IMG/VR virus record: IMGVR_UViG_3300042562_002450 | Coordinates: 62,001 to 126,000 of that record | Source: a virus | Direction: 5' to 3' (one strand) | Length of the DNA stretch: 64,000 bases | Part shown: positions 6,508-14,707 of the stretch, in pieces | Numbering within the stretch: the first letter of the stretch is position 1 | How the letters are laid out: each line of letters begins with the position of its first letter | The notes under the pieces: generated by a model | What the model was told of the DNA's origin: nothing | Databases searched by the model: none | The model's input: only the letters and a program-made list of their open reading frames with translations | Translations under genes and position numbers: made by a program

Positions 6508-7977
6508 ATGACTTCAAGTAAAATAAAACACTACGTCCTAGACACCTGCGTTCTGCTTCATGATCCAGACTCTTTGCTTTCATTCCAAGAACATAATGTA
6601 TATCTACCATTAATAGTGATAGAAGAATTAGATAAGTTTAAGAAAGAAGAGAATGAGAAAGGTCGTAATTGCCGCTCTGCTACAAGAACAATTGACGAGC
6701 TAAGGATTCAAGGATCACTAACTGAGGGCGTTAAGCTTCCTGGTGGTGGAACTTTTAAAGTCCTTCCTGTCTACTCGGGTATGGGATCTCTTCCATTATC
6801 TTTTGATATTAATGACGATAAGATCCTTTCTACTACCGCTGTCTTGCAAACCCTACATAAGAATGATGAAGTTATTCTTGTCACTAATGACATTAATATG
6901 CGCGTTAGAGCAAATATATTTAAAATCCCAGTTGAGGTCTTTGGCAAGAAACTAAACAAGGACTTACTACATACAGGAATTAAAACTGTATATCTTGATC
7001 ATCCTGAGTATGCATCATTTAAACAACATGGACATGTAGCTCCATCAAGCTTAATTCATGTTCCTGGTAAAACTGTTTCTACAATACATAATAATGAAGA
7101 AACACTAATTCAACCTAACGATTATATTAAACTTGTAAATAAACAAGATGAGAATAAGTTTGCCTATGGAGCTTATGTCGCTTCTGTTAAATCTATTCAA
7201 AAGATTAGAGGTAAAAATGACCAAGTATTTGGTATCATTCCAAAAAATGATGAACAAGCTTGTGCGCTCGATGCACTTATGGATCCAGATATCAGCCTTG
7301 TTACTCTCATTGGCAAGGCAGGATCGGGGAAAACACTTATTGCTATCGCCGCAGCCCTTGAAGCTACATTAGAACATAAGATATATGATAAGATTTTAAT
7401 TGCTAGACCTGTTCAACCAATGGGTAAAGATATCGGGTACTTACCTGGAACCTTAGAAGAAAAGCTAGCTCCATGGATGCAACCAATTTTTGATAATCTT
7501 GAATTCCTTTTTTCTATTAAGAAAAAACATGTTGGTTCTTATGAACAAACAAAAAAACAAAAGATTAGACATACAAGAACTTCAAATTCAAGAAGAGGAG
7601 AGAAACCAGAAAAACCAGTTGAACAAGAATCTGCACCAAAGAAAAACTATGAATTCTTACTTGAAAGTAAAATGATTCAAGTTGAAGCTTTAACTTATAT
7701 TAGAGGACGATCAATTCCAAGACAGTTTATCATTATTGATGAGGCGCAAAACTTAACTCCTCATGAGATTAAAACAATTATAACTCGTGCTGGTGAAGGT
7801 ACCAAAATTGTTTTGACAGGTGATACTGAGCAGATTGATAATCCTTATTTAGACGAAGTAAGCAATGGACTAACTTATGCCGTGGAGCGTCTTAAGCATC
7901 TTGGTATGACTTCTCATATTACTTTATTTGAATGTGAAAGATCTGCCTTAGCTGAAGCTGGGACTAAGTTTTTATGA
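6508..7977 (+). CDS. phoH2: PIN-PhoH fusion ATPase (PhoH2-like), 489 aa
   Basis: Residues 8-150 form a PIN ribonuclease domain, with acidic positions in VLDTCVLLHD (Asp12), EELDKF and TNDINMR. Residues 235-489 form a PhoH P-loop ATPase, with Walker A GKAGSGKT at 269-276 and Walker B IIIDEAQ at 408-414. RPVQPMGKDIGYLPGT and the LTGDTEQID sensor region are also present. Related bacterial proteins unwind and cleave RNA. An insert at about 338-382, very basic and rich in Lys, Arg, Ser and Pro, interrupts the ATPase core and is likely disordered. Phages often carry phoH; its role in infection is unsettled. Start ATG 6508 has AAGGAG upstream. Confidence 0.92.
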   Translation: MTSSKIKHYVLDTCVLLHDPDSLLSFQEHNVYLPLIVIEELDKFKKEENEKGRNCRSATRTIDELRIQGSLTEGVKLPGGGTFKVLPVYSGMGSLPLSFDINDDKILSTTAVLQTLHKNDEVILVTNDINMRVRANIFKIPVEVFGKKLNKDLLHTGIKTVYLDHPEYASFKQHGHVAPSSLIHVPGKTVSTIHNNEETLIQPNDYIKLVNKQDENKFAYGAYVASVKSIQKIRGKNDQVFGIIPKNDEQACALDALMDPDISLVTLIGKAGSGKTLIAIAAALEATLEHKIYDKILIARPVQPMGKDIGYLPGTLEEKLAPWMQPIFDNLEFLFSIKKKHVGSYEQTKKQKIRHTRTSNSRRGEKPEKPVEQESAPKKNYEFLLESKMIQVEALTYIRGRSIPRQFIIIDEAQNLTPHEIKTIITRAGEGTKIVLTGDTEQIDNPYLDEVSNGLTYAVERLKHLGMTSHITLFECERSALAEAGTKFL

Positions 7978-8063
7978 TAAAATCTATTAACTTTAGTTCG
8001 TCAAAAAAAACTATACTCCATATTTTCTTTAATATATAATCAGGCTATCTATATGGAGGCACA

Positions 8064-10913
8064 GTGACGGCTCAGACTACGTTTAAATCGGTATATAGGC
8101 CGGTTAGTAAAAAAATTAATACGGTTTTAGCAAATGCTGCACTAGATTTTTCTGGAAGAGCAACAAATATTGATTTCATAGCTAACCAACTAGCCCCCTT
8201 TGATTCTATCATTGGCAATGCTCATTTTATTGATGGGCAAACTGTCATTATTTCAAATAAAACTGGATTCGATATCATTCTAAATCCTTCTCTTATGGAG
8301 AATGGTTTATCTTATGATATTGAACCAGGGACCACTGCTGTCTTTCTTTATCTAGCTGATTTAAATAAGTTTTTTGATGCTGGTGGATCTGCTACATCTA
8401 TAGATATTCAAGAAAATTTAGATGCAGCTATCATTTCTATTAACTCAGAAATCCAATCAATAGAAACATTAATAGAAAGCAATTATGAAGAACTTGATCA
8501 AAGAGTAACTGAAGAAGAAGTAACAAGAGCTTTAGCAGATACAAATTTACAAAATCAAATTAACAATGTTTTATCAAACATAGACCCTTCAGCTATAGAT
8601 TCTTTTGTAGAAATTGTTGCCGCTTTTGAAGCTGCAGATTTAAACCTAAATGGTGCAATAACAAACTTATCAACAGCTCTTTCTCAACAAATATCAAGTC
8701 TTGACTTAGAGCTTGATCAAGAAAAGATTGATAGAGCATCTGGAGATGCAGCACTAGACACAAGGATAATCGCACTTGAAGATCAGGTTGGAGATGACTT
8801 ACAGACAGCAATAATAAGCCTTCAAGCATCAATAGCAGCAGAAGAATTAACAAGAATAGCTGCAGATGCTGCAACATTGCAATCAGCTAAAGACTACACC
8901 AATGCTGAGATTGAGGCAATTCCTTCTATTGATCTCTCATTATATGAGACTACTATAAACGTAGACTCTAAAGACGCTTCTACTTTAGCTGCAGCCAATC
9001 TTTATACAGACAATGCCATTGCAGAAATACCGCCTGTTGATCTAACAAGTTATGCTCCCATAGATTATGTTGATACAGAAATTGATCAAGCCGTAACAGG
9101 CCTTCAATCTCAAATCTCTTACATTACTCAGAATACTGACCCAGCAGCTATCGACTCTCTAGTCGAAGTTGTAACTGCATTTCAAGAAGCTGATCAAAAT
9201 TTAAATGGCGCAATAACAAACTTATCCACAACTCTTTCTCAACAAATATCAAGTCTTGATTCAGAGCTTGATCAAGAAAAACTTGATAGAGCATCTGGTG
9301 ATGCATCACTAGACACAAGGATAACTGTCCTTGAAGATCAGGTGGGAGATGACTTACAAACAGCAATAACAAGTTTGCAAGCATCAATAGCATCTGAAGA
9401 GTCTGCAAGAGTTGCTGCAGATTTAGATATAACAACAAGGATAGCCACACTAGAAGAAGAGATTGGAGACAATCTTCAACAAGCAATTTCTAGTCTACAA
9501 GCAGCAAATGCTACTTTAGATACTAGAATTACAGATCTTGAAGATCAAGTTGGAGATAACCTACAAACAGCAATATCTCAAATCCAATTAGATATTTCTG
9601 CAGAAGCAACAACGAGAGCCTCTGCCGATATTGCATTGCAAGCAAACATAACAAATGTTCAATCAAATCTTTCTCAAGAAATAATTGACAGAATTGCGGC
9701 AGACCAAACCCTCCAGTCAAACATTGGATTGGAAGCTACTAGAGCAACAGCTGTTGAGCAACAGATAGTAAGTAACCTTCTTACTGAAAAAACACGCATT
9801 GATGCAATTCTTCTCAGTACAGATAATTTGGATTCTCGCCTCGATATAATTGAACCTAAAGTATCAATTTTAGAAAGCGAAATGAATTTAGTCGAATCTA
9901 ATATTGCCTCTGAGATACAAAGAGCTATACTTGCTGAAGGCGAGTTAGATGGCAGACTTGATTCTCTTGAGCCAAAGGTATCTACACTTGAAACTGAAAT
10001 GGATGCTGTTGAGTCAAATCTTGCATCTGAAATACTAAGAGCTACGTTAGCCGAAAATGCGTTAGATAACAGACTTGATATTTTGGAACCAAAAGTTTCA
10101 ACTTTAGAAACAAAAATGGATTCAGTTCAGTCGGGTCTTTCTCAAGAAGTTCTTGATAGACAATCTATAGACTTAGCGCTTCAAGGACAAATTAATACAG
10201 AAAAGTTTCGCACTGATGCAATCCTTTTAGCTTCAGATGCTGACAAGGATACCTTTGCAGAAATAGTTCAGCTTATTAATTCAATAGACACAAGTAATGA
10301 TTCAGCATTTGCCTCATATGTCATATCTAACAATGCCGCAATTGGAAGTCTTGACTCAAGACTTGATTTCATTGAACCAAAAGTGACTACAGTTCAAGTT
10401 GATCTTGCTCAAGAAGTTGTAAGCAGAGAAAATGCCGACATTGTTTTGCAGCAGCAAGTTAATTTATCAAATTTAAATATTGATTCATTAGAAAGCTTAG
10501 CTTCTACTCAAGAGCAAGAAATTATAAATTTAAAGAAAAGAGTTCTTGAGCTAGAAATAGATCAAGATGATTTTTTATTTAAGAGAGAAAAAATAGCAAT
10601 TCAGTTACAGCAAGATCTTACTTATGTAGATCTTGAATACAAGGTAATACCTAATTCAATAGTCGCAAGCATTGATAGGTTAATGATTTATTTAAATGAT
10701 GATTTTGAAGTTTCAGAAGTAAACAACGTAACAAGAATAACATGGATTGGACCGTTAAACTTTACCACAGGGGATGAGAAAATAGGATTAGGTGATATTT
10801 TAAAAGTAAACTATAAAATATCAAATAGTGTTTTTGATTCTGCTCCAACTCCTTTAATCCTTGATGATGGTTCTTCTTTTACACTAGACAATGGTGATGA
10901 ATTAATTTTTTAA
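8064..10913 (+). CDS. long coiled-coil tail-fibre protein, 949 aa
   Basis: A fibre or adhesin subunit expected to trimerise. Residues 1-110 are an N-terminal virion-attachment-like domain, clearly related to the N-terminus of the fibre at 35850-37748 (TTFxSV and GxxxxIDGQxxxISN patterns). Residues 115-860 are heptad-rich coiled coil with repeated modules, including two near-identical copies starting AIDSxVEIV/VEVV. Residues 860-949 are a small C-terminal beta domain shared with the fibre at 14708-18448. Start GTG 8064 has a strong GGAGG 5 nt upstream; no ATG is as well placed. A gene for a collagen-like fibre follows after 14 nt. Confidence 0.85.
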   Translation: MTAQTTFKSVYRPVSKKINTVLANAALDFSGRATNIDFIANQLAPFDSIIGNAHFIDGQTVIISNKTGFDIILNPSLMENGLSYDIEPGTTAVFLYLADLNKFFDAGGSATSIDIQENLDAAIISINSEIQSIETLIESNYEELDQRVTEEEVTRALADTNLQNQINNVLSNIDPSAIDSFVEIVAAFEAADLNLNGAITNLSTALSQQISSLDLELDQEKIDRASGDAALDTRIIALEDQVGDDLQTAIISLQASIAAEELTRIAADAATLQSAKDYTNAEIEAIPSIDLSLYETTINVDSKDASTLAAANLYTDNAIAEIPPVDLTSYAPIDYVDTEIDQAVTGLQSQISYITQNTDPAAIDSLVEVVTAFQEADQNLNGAITNLSTTLSQQISSLDSELDQEKLDRASGDASLDTRITVLEDQVGDDLQTAITSLQASIASEESARVAADLDITTRIATLEEEIGDNLQQAISSLQAANATLDTRITDLEDQVGDNLQTAISQIQLDISAEATTRASADIALQANITNVQSNLSQEIIDRIAADQTLQSNIGLEATRATAVEQQIVSNLLTEKTRIDAILLSTDNLDSRLDIIEPKVSILESEMNLVESNIASEIQRAILAEGELDGRLDSLEPKVSTLETEMDAVESNLASEILRATLAENALDNRLDILEPKVSTLETKMDSVQSGLSQEVLDRQSIDLALQGQINTEKFRTDAILLASDADKDTFAEIVQLINSIDTSNDSAFASYVISNNAAIGSLDSRLDFIEPKVTTVQVDLAQEVVSRENADIVLQQQVNLSNLNIDSLESLASTQEQEIINLKKRVLELEIDQDDFLFKREKIAIQLQQDLTYVDLEYKVIPNSIVASIDRLMIYLNDDFEVSEVNNVTRITWIGPLNFTTGDEKIGLGDILKVNYKISNSVFDSAPTPLILDDGSSFTLDNGDELIF
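8578..9421 (+). repeat. two copies of a ~290-bp coiled-coil module
   Basis: Within the 949-aa fibre, 8578-8866 and 9133-9421 encode nearly the same ~96 residues (AIDSxVEIV...LNGAITNLS...DQEKxDRASGD...LEDQVGDDLQTAI). A third, shorter copy of the LEDQVGDNLQTAI part follows near 9535. The related unit also appears twice in the 1246-aa fibre (near 15293 and 17670). This is internal duplication and exchange of a fibre shaft segment. Confidence 0.7.
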
Positions 10914-10927
10914 TATAAGAGGAATAT

Positions 10928-13900
10928 ATGGCTAAAAAAATAGCAGATCTAATCAGAAAGACAACCCCACTAGAATCAGAAGATCTCTTTTTGGTTTCGA
11001 CCTCTGTTGGATCTAGATCAATAAAAGCTCTAGATATGACGGGCACACTTCAAGGTCCAGTTGGCTCACAAGGTCCAGCTGGTGAAGTTGGCTCACAAGG
11101 CATTCAAGGTATCCAGGGAGTCCAAGGAGATAAAGGTGATCAGGGTGAACAAGGCATCCAGGGTATTCAGGGTGAAACTGGAGTTCAAGGACCAGAAGGT
11201 CAAGTTGGTCCTCAGGGCATAGAAGGTCTTCAAGGTCCTGCAGGCGCTGATGGTGCCGATGGTTCTCAAGGTGAACAAGGAGTTCAGGGGATTCAGGGAG
11301 AAGCTGGACCACAAGGTGTTCAAGGTGTTGCTGGAGCTGATGGAACAACTGGCGCTCAAGGTGATCAAGGATTACAAGGTCAAGTCGGCTTAAAAGGTGA
11401 TCAGGGAGAAATCGGATCTCAAGGTACTCAAGGTATCCAAGGCGAAGTTGGCTCTCAAGGAATTCAGGGTATTCAAGGAGTTCAGGGAGATAAAGGCGAT
11501 AAGGGAGATCAAGGAATACAAGGTATTCAAGGACCACAAGGTATCCAAGGTATTCATGGTGAAACTGGTGCTCAAGGACCAGAGGGTCAAGTTGGACCTC
11601 AGGGTATCCAAGGAGAAGTTGGGCCACAAGGCGAACAAGGTTCTCAAGGGATTCAAGGAATCCAAGGAATCCAGGGAGAGATCGGATCTCAAGGTTTGAA
11701 AGGTGACCAAGGAGAAACTGGTTCACAAGGACTTCAAGGCGAGCAAGGCATCCAAGGTATTCAAGGAATACAAGGCGAACAAGGGATTGAAGGAATTCAA
11801 GGAATACAAGGCGAGCAAGGCTTAGTTGGTCTTCAAGGAATCCAAGGCGAAAAAGGAGACAAAGGCGATCAGGGAATTCAAGGGTTCACTGGTCAAGATG
11901 GTACATCTTTTTCAATTGCTAAAATTTACTCCTCTTTAGCTCAGCTTCAATCTGATTCTTTACCTGGAATACAGAGTGGAGAATTCGCAATAATTAGTAC
12001 ATTAGATGAAAATGATACAGACAATTCAAAACTATTTGTCTGGAATGGATCTCAATATAATTTTGTTACAGATTTAAGTGGAGCCGTTGGTATTCAAGGA
12101 CCTCAGGGAACTCAAGGAATTCAAGGCGAAAAAGGTAACAAAGGTGATCAAGGTGAGCAAGGACTAATCGGCTTGCAAGGAATACAAGGTACTCAAGGAA
12201 ACCAAGGTGAAATTGGTCCTCAAGGCTTAGAAGGTATTCAGGGAATACAAGGAATTCAAGGAGCAGAAGGTTCTCAAGGCTCTCAGGGCTTACAAGGATT
12301 ACAGGGAATTCAAGGAGAAGTTGGCTCACAAGGAGCTCAAGGTATCCAGGGTGAACAAGGTATCCAAGGCTCTCAAGGCGAAAAAGGTGATAAAGGCGAC
12401 CAAGGCGAAATTGGTCTTCAAGGACTTCAAGGAGTTCAAGGCGAAGTTGGAACTGAAGGATCCCAAGGGATTCAAGGTATTCAAGGAGAGCAAGGTCTTC
12501 AAGGAATAGAAGGTCCACAAGGTTTACAGGGAGAACAAGGTCTTCCAGGTGAAACTGGTCCTGAAGGTCTTATGGGTGAAGGTGGTCCTATGGGTGAAGC
12601 TGGACCTCAAGGAGCTCAAGGCATTCAAGGCAATACTGGTGATACAGGTATTGCAGGTGCTGGAGTAACCACATCTAATCTAGTTCAAGGAGAAACATTA
12701 AGCATAGGAAATCTTGCATATGTGTCATCCGGTACAGGTAACGATTCCACAAGAATCGCTGGTGCATTATATAAACTAGATTTATCAAACTCGGCTAGAA
12801 ATAAATTTGCTGGAATTGTTCTTAACTATGACAACACAAGTCCTCACTTTAGTGAGGATTTTTCTAGTGGAAACTTTACAAATAATGGCTGGACAGAAGT
12901 AAACGGGACTCAAGCAAACAAATGGCATGTAGGTTCTGCAACATTTAATTCATCTAGCTATTCCGCATACATATCTAGCAATGGTGGAGTTTCCAACACA
13001 TACAACACAGGTATTGCATCAGCTGTATATTTTTATAAAGATATATTCGTACTCAATTCTGCAAATCCTGTTCAGTTAAGATATTCCATAAGAGCAACGG
13101 GAGAGTATACCTCATTACCATATGACTACGGTATGATTCTAATAGACCCAAATTTAACAACCGTTCCAGTAGCAGGTACACCAATATTGTTAGCACCATC
13201 TGGGGGAACTAGAACCTTGCTTTCTCCCTCAACATCTTGGTCACAAAGAACAATTAGCGTAAACGCATATAAAAATACGACTATTCGTTTAATCTTTGGA
13301 TGGGTCAATGATCCTAGTCTCGGGGCAAATCCCCCAATTGCTATAGATGATATTAGAATAGAAGATATACCTACCGCAACCATACAAAGCTCTGGATTGT
13401 TCAGTCAAGCAACTGGTTTAGTAACTGGTAGTTATTACTATCCATCAGCTACTGCTGGGGCTTATTTAAACTCAGTACCTACATCTATTGCCTCCCCTAT
13501 TGGATTAGCTATATCTGCCACGGAGATGATAATAAATCCACCAGCAAATAATTCGCCATCCTTAGTACCTTCAGGCACAGTAATGGCTTATGCGCCGTCA
13601 TCCACGCCTACTGGATACTTACTTTGTACTGGTCAAGCCGTAAGTAGAGCAACTTACTATAGTCTATATTCAGCAATTGGTATTCAATATGGTCAGGGTG
13701 ATGGCAGTACAACTTTTAACGTACCAGACTACCAAGGTATGTTTTTAAGAGGACGAGTAACAACAGCAGCATCTGTTACTGGAACTGGAACACCCGCAAC
13801 TAACAATGCAACCTTTACTTCTCATGGTATCAACAGGAATGGATTTAAAGTTAGATTCACAAGTGTTGGGACCTTAACTGGCGTGGTTATTAATACTGAT

Positions 13901-14293
13901 TATTACGCTATAGTTGTTGATTCAAGCACATTAGCATTTGCAGCAACTTTAGCAAATGCTGTTGCGGCAACTCCAACTAAAATTATCTTAGGTGGGACAA
14001 ACAATGCTGTGATTGCTCAGTGGGAAGATCCAGATGCATCATTAAGATCAGTTTTTGCAACTGGCGCAAATGGCGGAATGTCAGCAGGATCTTTTCAAGC
14101 TGATGATTTTGCACTACATACTCATACTGCTGAAATTCCCGCAACTTCATACACCGCTGCTCTGGCTGGAGTATCTAATAGTGTTGGTGGAGCTAACCTA
14201 ACTGGAACTCAAGTATCGAACGTATTAGGAAGCACTGGTGGATATGAAACTCGCCCTAGAAACATATCTATAAACTATATTATTAAAACCTAG
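10928..14293 (+). CDS. collagen-like tail fibre with tail-collar domain, 1121 aa
   Basis: The N-terminus (1-40, ESEDLFLVSTSVGSRSIKAL) resembles phage fibre attachment segments. Gly-X-Y collagen-like repeats fill about 42-326 and 388-578, rich in GIQGIQGEQ and GDKGDQG triplets. They are interrupted by a roughly 60-residue globular insert. A beta-sandwich stretch of about 300 residues follows. A phage tail-collar domain (PTGYLLCTGQAVSRATYYSLYSAIG...TFNVPDYQGMFLRG) begins near 882, and a C-terminal HTHT segment ends in ETRPRNISINYIIK. Gln is extremely abundant and mostly encoded by CAA. Start ATG 10928 follows AAGAGGA. Confidence 0.92.
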   Translation: MAKKIADLIRKTTPLESEDLFLVSTSVGSRSIKALDMTGTLQGPVGSQGPAGEVGSQGIQGIQGVQGDKGDQGEQGIQGIQGETGVQGPEGQVGPQGIEGLQGPAGADGADGSQGEQGVQGIQGEAGPQGVQGVAGADGTTGAQGDQGLQGQVGLKGDQGEIGSQGTQGIQGEVGSQGIQGIQGVQGDKGDKGDQGIQGIQGPQGIQGIHGETGAQGPEGQVGPQGIQGEVGPQGEQGSQGIQGIQGIQGEIGSQGLKGDQGETGSQGLQGEQGIQGIQGIQGEQGIEGIQGIQGEQGLVGLQGIQGEKGDKGDQGIQGFTGQDGTSFSIAKIYSSLAQLQSDSLPGIQSGEFAIISTLDENDTDNSKLFVWNGSQYNFVTDLSGAVGIQGPQGTQGIQGEKGNKGDQGEQGLIGLQGIQGTQGNQGEIGPQGLEGIQGIQGIQGAEGSQGSQGLQGLQGIQGEVGSQGAQGIQGEQGIQGSQGEKGDKGDQGEIGLQGLQGVQGEVGTEGSQGIQGIQGEQGLQGIEGPQGLQGEQGLPGETGPEGLMGEGGPMGEAGPQGAQGIQGNTGDTGIAGAGVTTSNLVQGETLSIGNLAYVSSGTGNDSTRIAGALYKLDLSNSARNKFAGIVLNYDNTSPHFSEDFSSGNFTNNGWTEVNGTQANKWHVGSATFNSSSYSAYISSNGGVSNTYNTGIASAVYFYKDIFVLNSANPVQLRYSIRATGEYTSLPYDYGMILIDPNLTTVPVAGTPILLAPSGGTRTLLSPSTSWSQRTISVNAYKNTTIRLIFGWVNDPSLGANPPIAIDDIRIEDIPTATIQSSGLFSQATGLVTGSYYYPSATAGAYLNSVPTSIASPIGLAISATEMIINPPANNSPSLVPSGTVMAYAPSSTPTGYLLCTGQAVSRATYYSLYSAIGIQYGQGDGSTTFNVPDYQGMFLRGRVTTAASVTGTGTPATNNATFTSHGINRNGFKVRFTSVGTLTGVVINTDYYAIVVDSSTLAFAATLANAVAATPTKIILGGTNNAVIAQWEDPDASLRSVFATGANGGMSAGSFQADDFALHTHTAEIPATSYTAALAGVSNSVGGANLTGTQVSNVLGSTGGYETRPRNISINYIIKT
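11053..12663 (+). repeat. collagen-like Gly-X-Y coding repeats (two blocks)
   Basis: A 9-nt periodic sequence (GGT/GGA followed by two codons, most often ATT/ATC CAA) occupies 11053-11906 and 12090-12663. It produces long open frames in other phases that are not genes. Small period-9 indels are expected to vary between relatives. Confidence 0.85.
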
Positions 14294-14300
14294 GACAAAT

Positions 14301-14459
14301 ATGACATTTCATAAATACGACATCGACACTAAACTATATATAGAATCAGTTGAAACAGAAGAACAGCCAGAAAACTCTGTGTCAGGTATTCTTCCAGAGA
14401 TGACAGACTTGTATGCTTTGGCTTTTATAGAAAATGAATGGGTTTCTGTTTTAAAATAA
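14301..14459 (+). CDS. small tail-fibre-assembly-like protein, 52 aa
   Basis: ATG 14301 lies 7 nt after the collagen-like fibre stop and the frame ends at TAA 14457-14459, just before a terminator. The sequence FHKYDIDTKLYIESVE, then LPEMTD and a C-terminal ENEWVSVL, matches the general pattern of small proteins encoded after fibres (YD..TG.Y....P...P..T....F.NG.W..V). Such proteins often act in fibre assembly. The assignment is tentative because of the length. Confidence 0.55.
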   Translation: MTFHKYDIDTKLYIESVETEEQPENSVSGILPEMTDLYALAFIENEWVSVLK

Positions 14460-14464
14460 TAAAT

Positions 14465-14491
14465 AAAAGGGGTGTTTAATGCACCCCTTTT
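14465..14491 (+). terminator. rho-independent terminator, bidirectional
   Basis: Perfect 10-bp stem AAAAGGGGTG (14465-14474) / CACCCCTTTT (14482-14491) with a 7-nt loop, ending in TTTTGTTT. It closes the fibre gene run. The about 215 nt after it hold no gene, are very AT-rich, and contain a promoter-like sequence. Confidence 0.9.
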
Positions 14492-14636
14492 GTTTAATCC
14501 TCAAACAAATATAATATAAAAATATTTTTTTTTTAAAAATTGCATAAACTTTTTTTTTAAAGTTTTAAACTTATTTTTATTTTAATTTATTGTATAGTAT
14601 ATTGCTTACATCTTTTGTTAAAACTATTTTATTATT

Positions 14637-14666
14637 TTGGATACAAAAAAATAAATATGTTAGAAT
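14637..14666 (+). promoter_or_regulatory. possible promoter upstream of the 1246-aa fibre gene
   Basis: TTGGAT (14637-14642), an 18-nt spacer and TAGAAT (14661-14666) precede the gene at 14708, after a strong terminator, where a promoter is needed. The -35 box is poor. An alternative phage-specific late promoter in this AT-rich gap cannot be excluded. Confidence 0.3.
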
Positions 14667-14707
14667 TCTCTCTGGTGATATGTAGAAAAACACAATAGGA
14701 GAGAATA

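Noticed and set aside
11013-12520. Long open frames on the opposite strand and other phases of the collagen-like region
   Set aside because: They are by-products of the 9-nt repeat: low-complexity Leu- or Lys-rich translations without ribosome binding sites.
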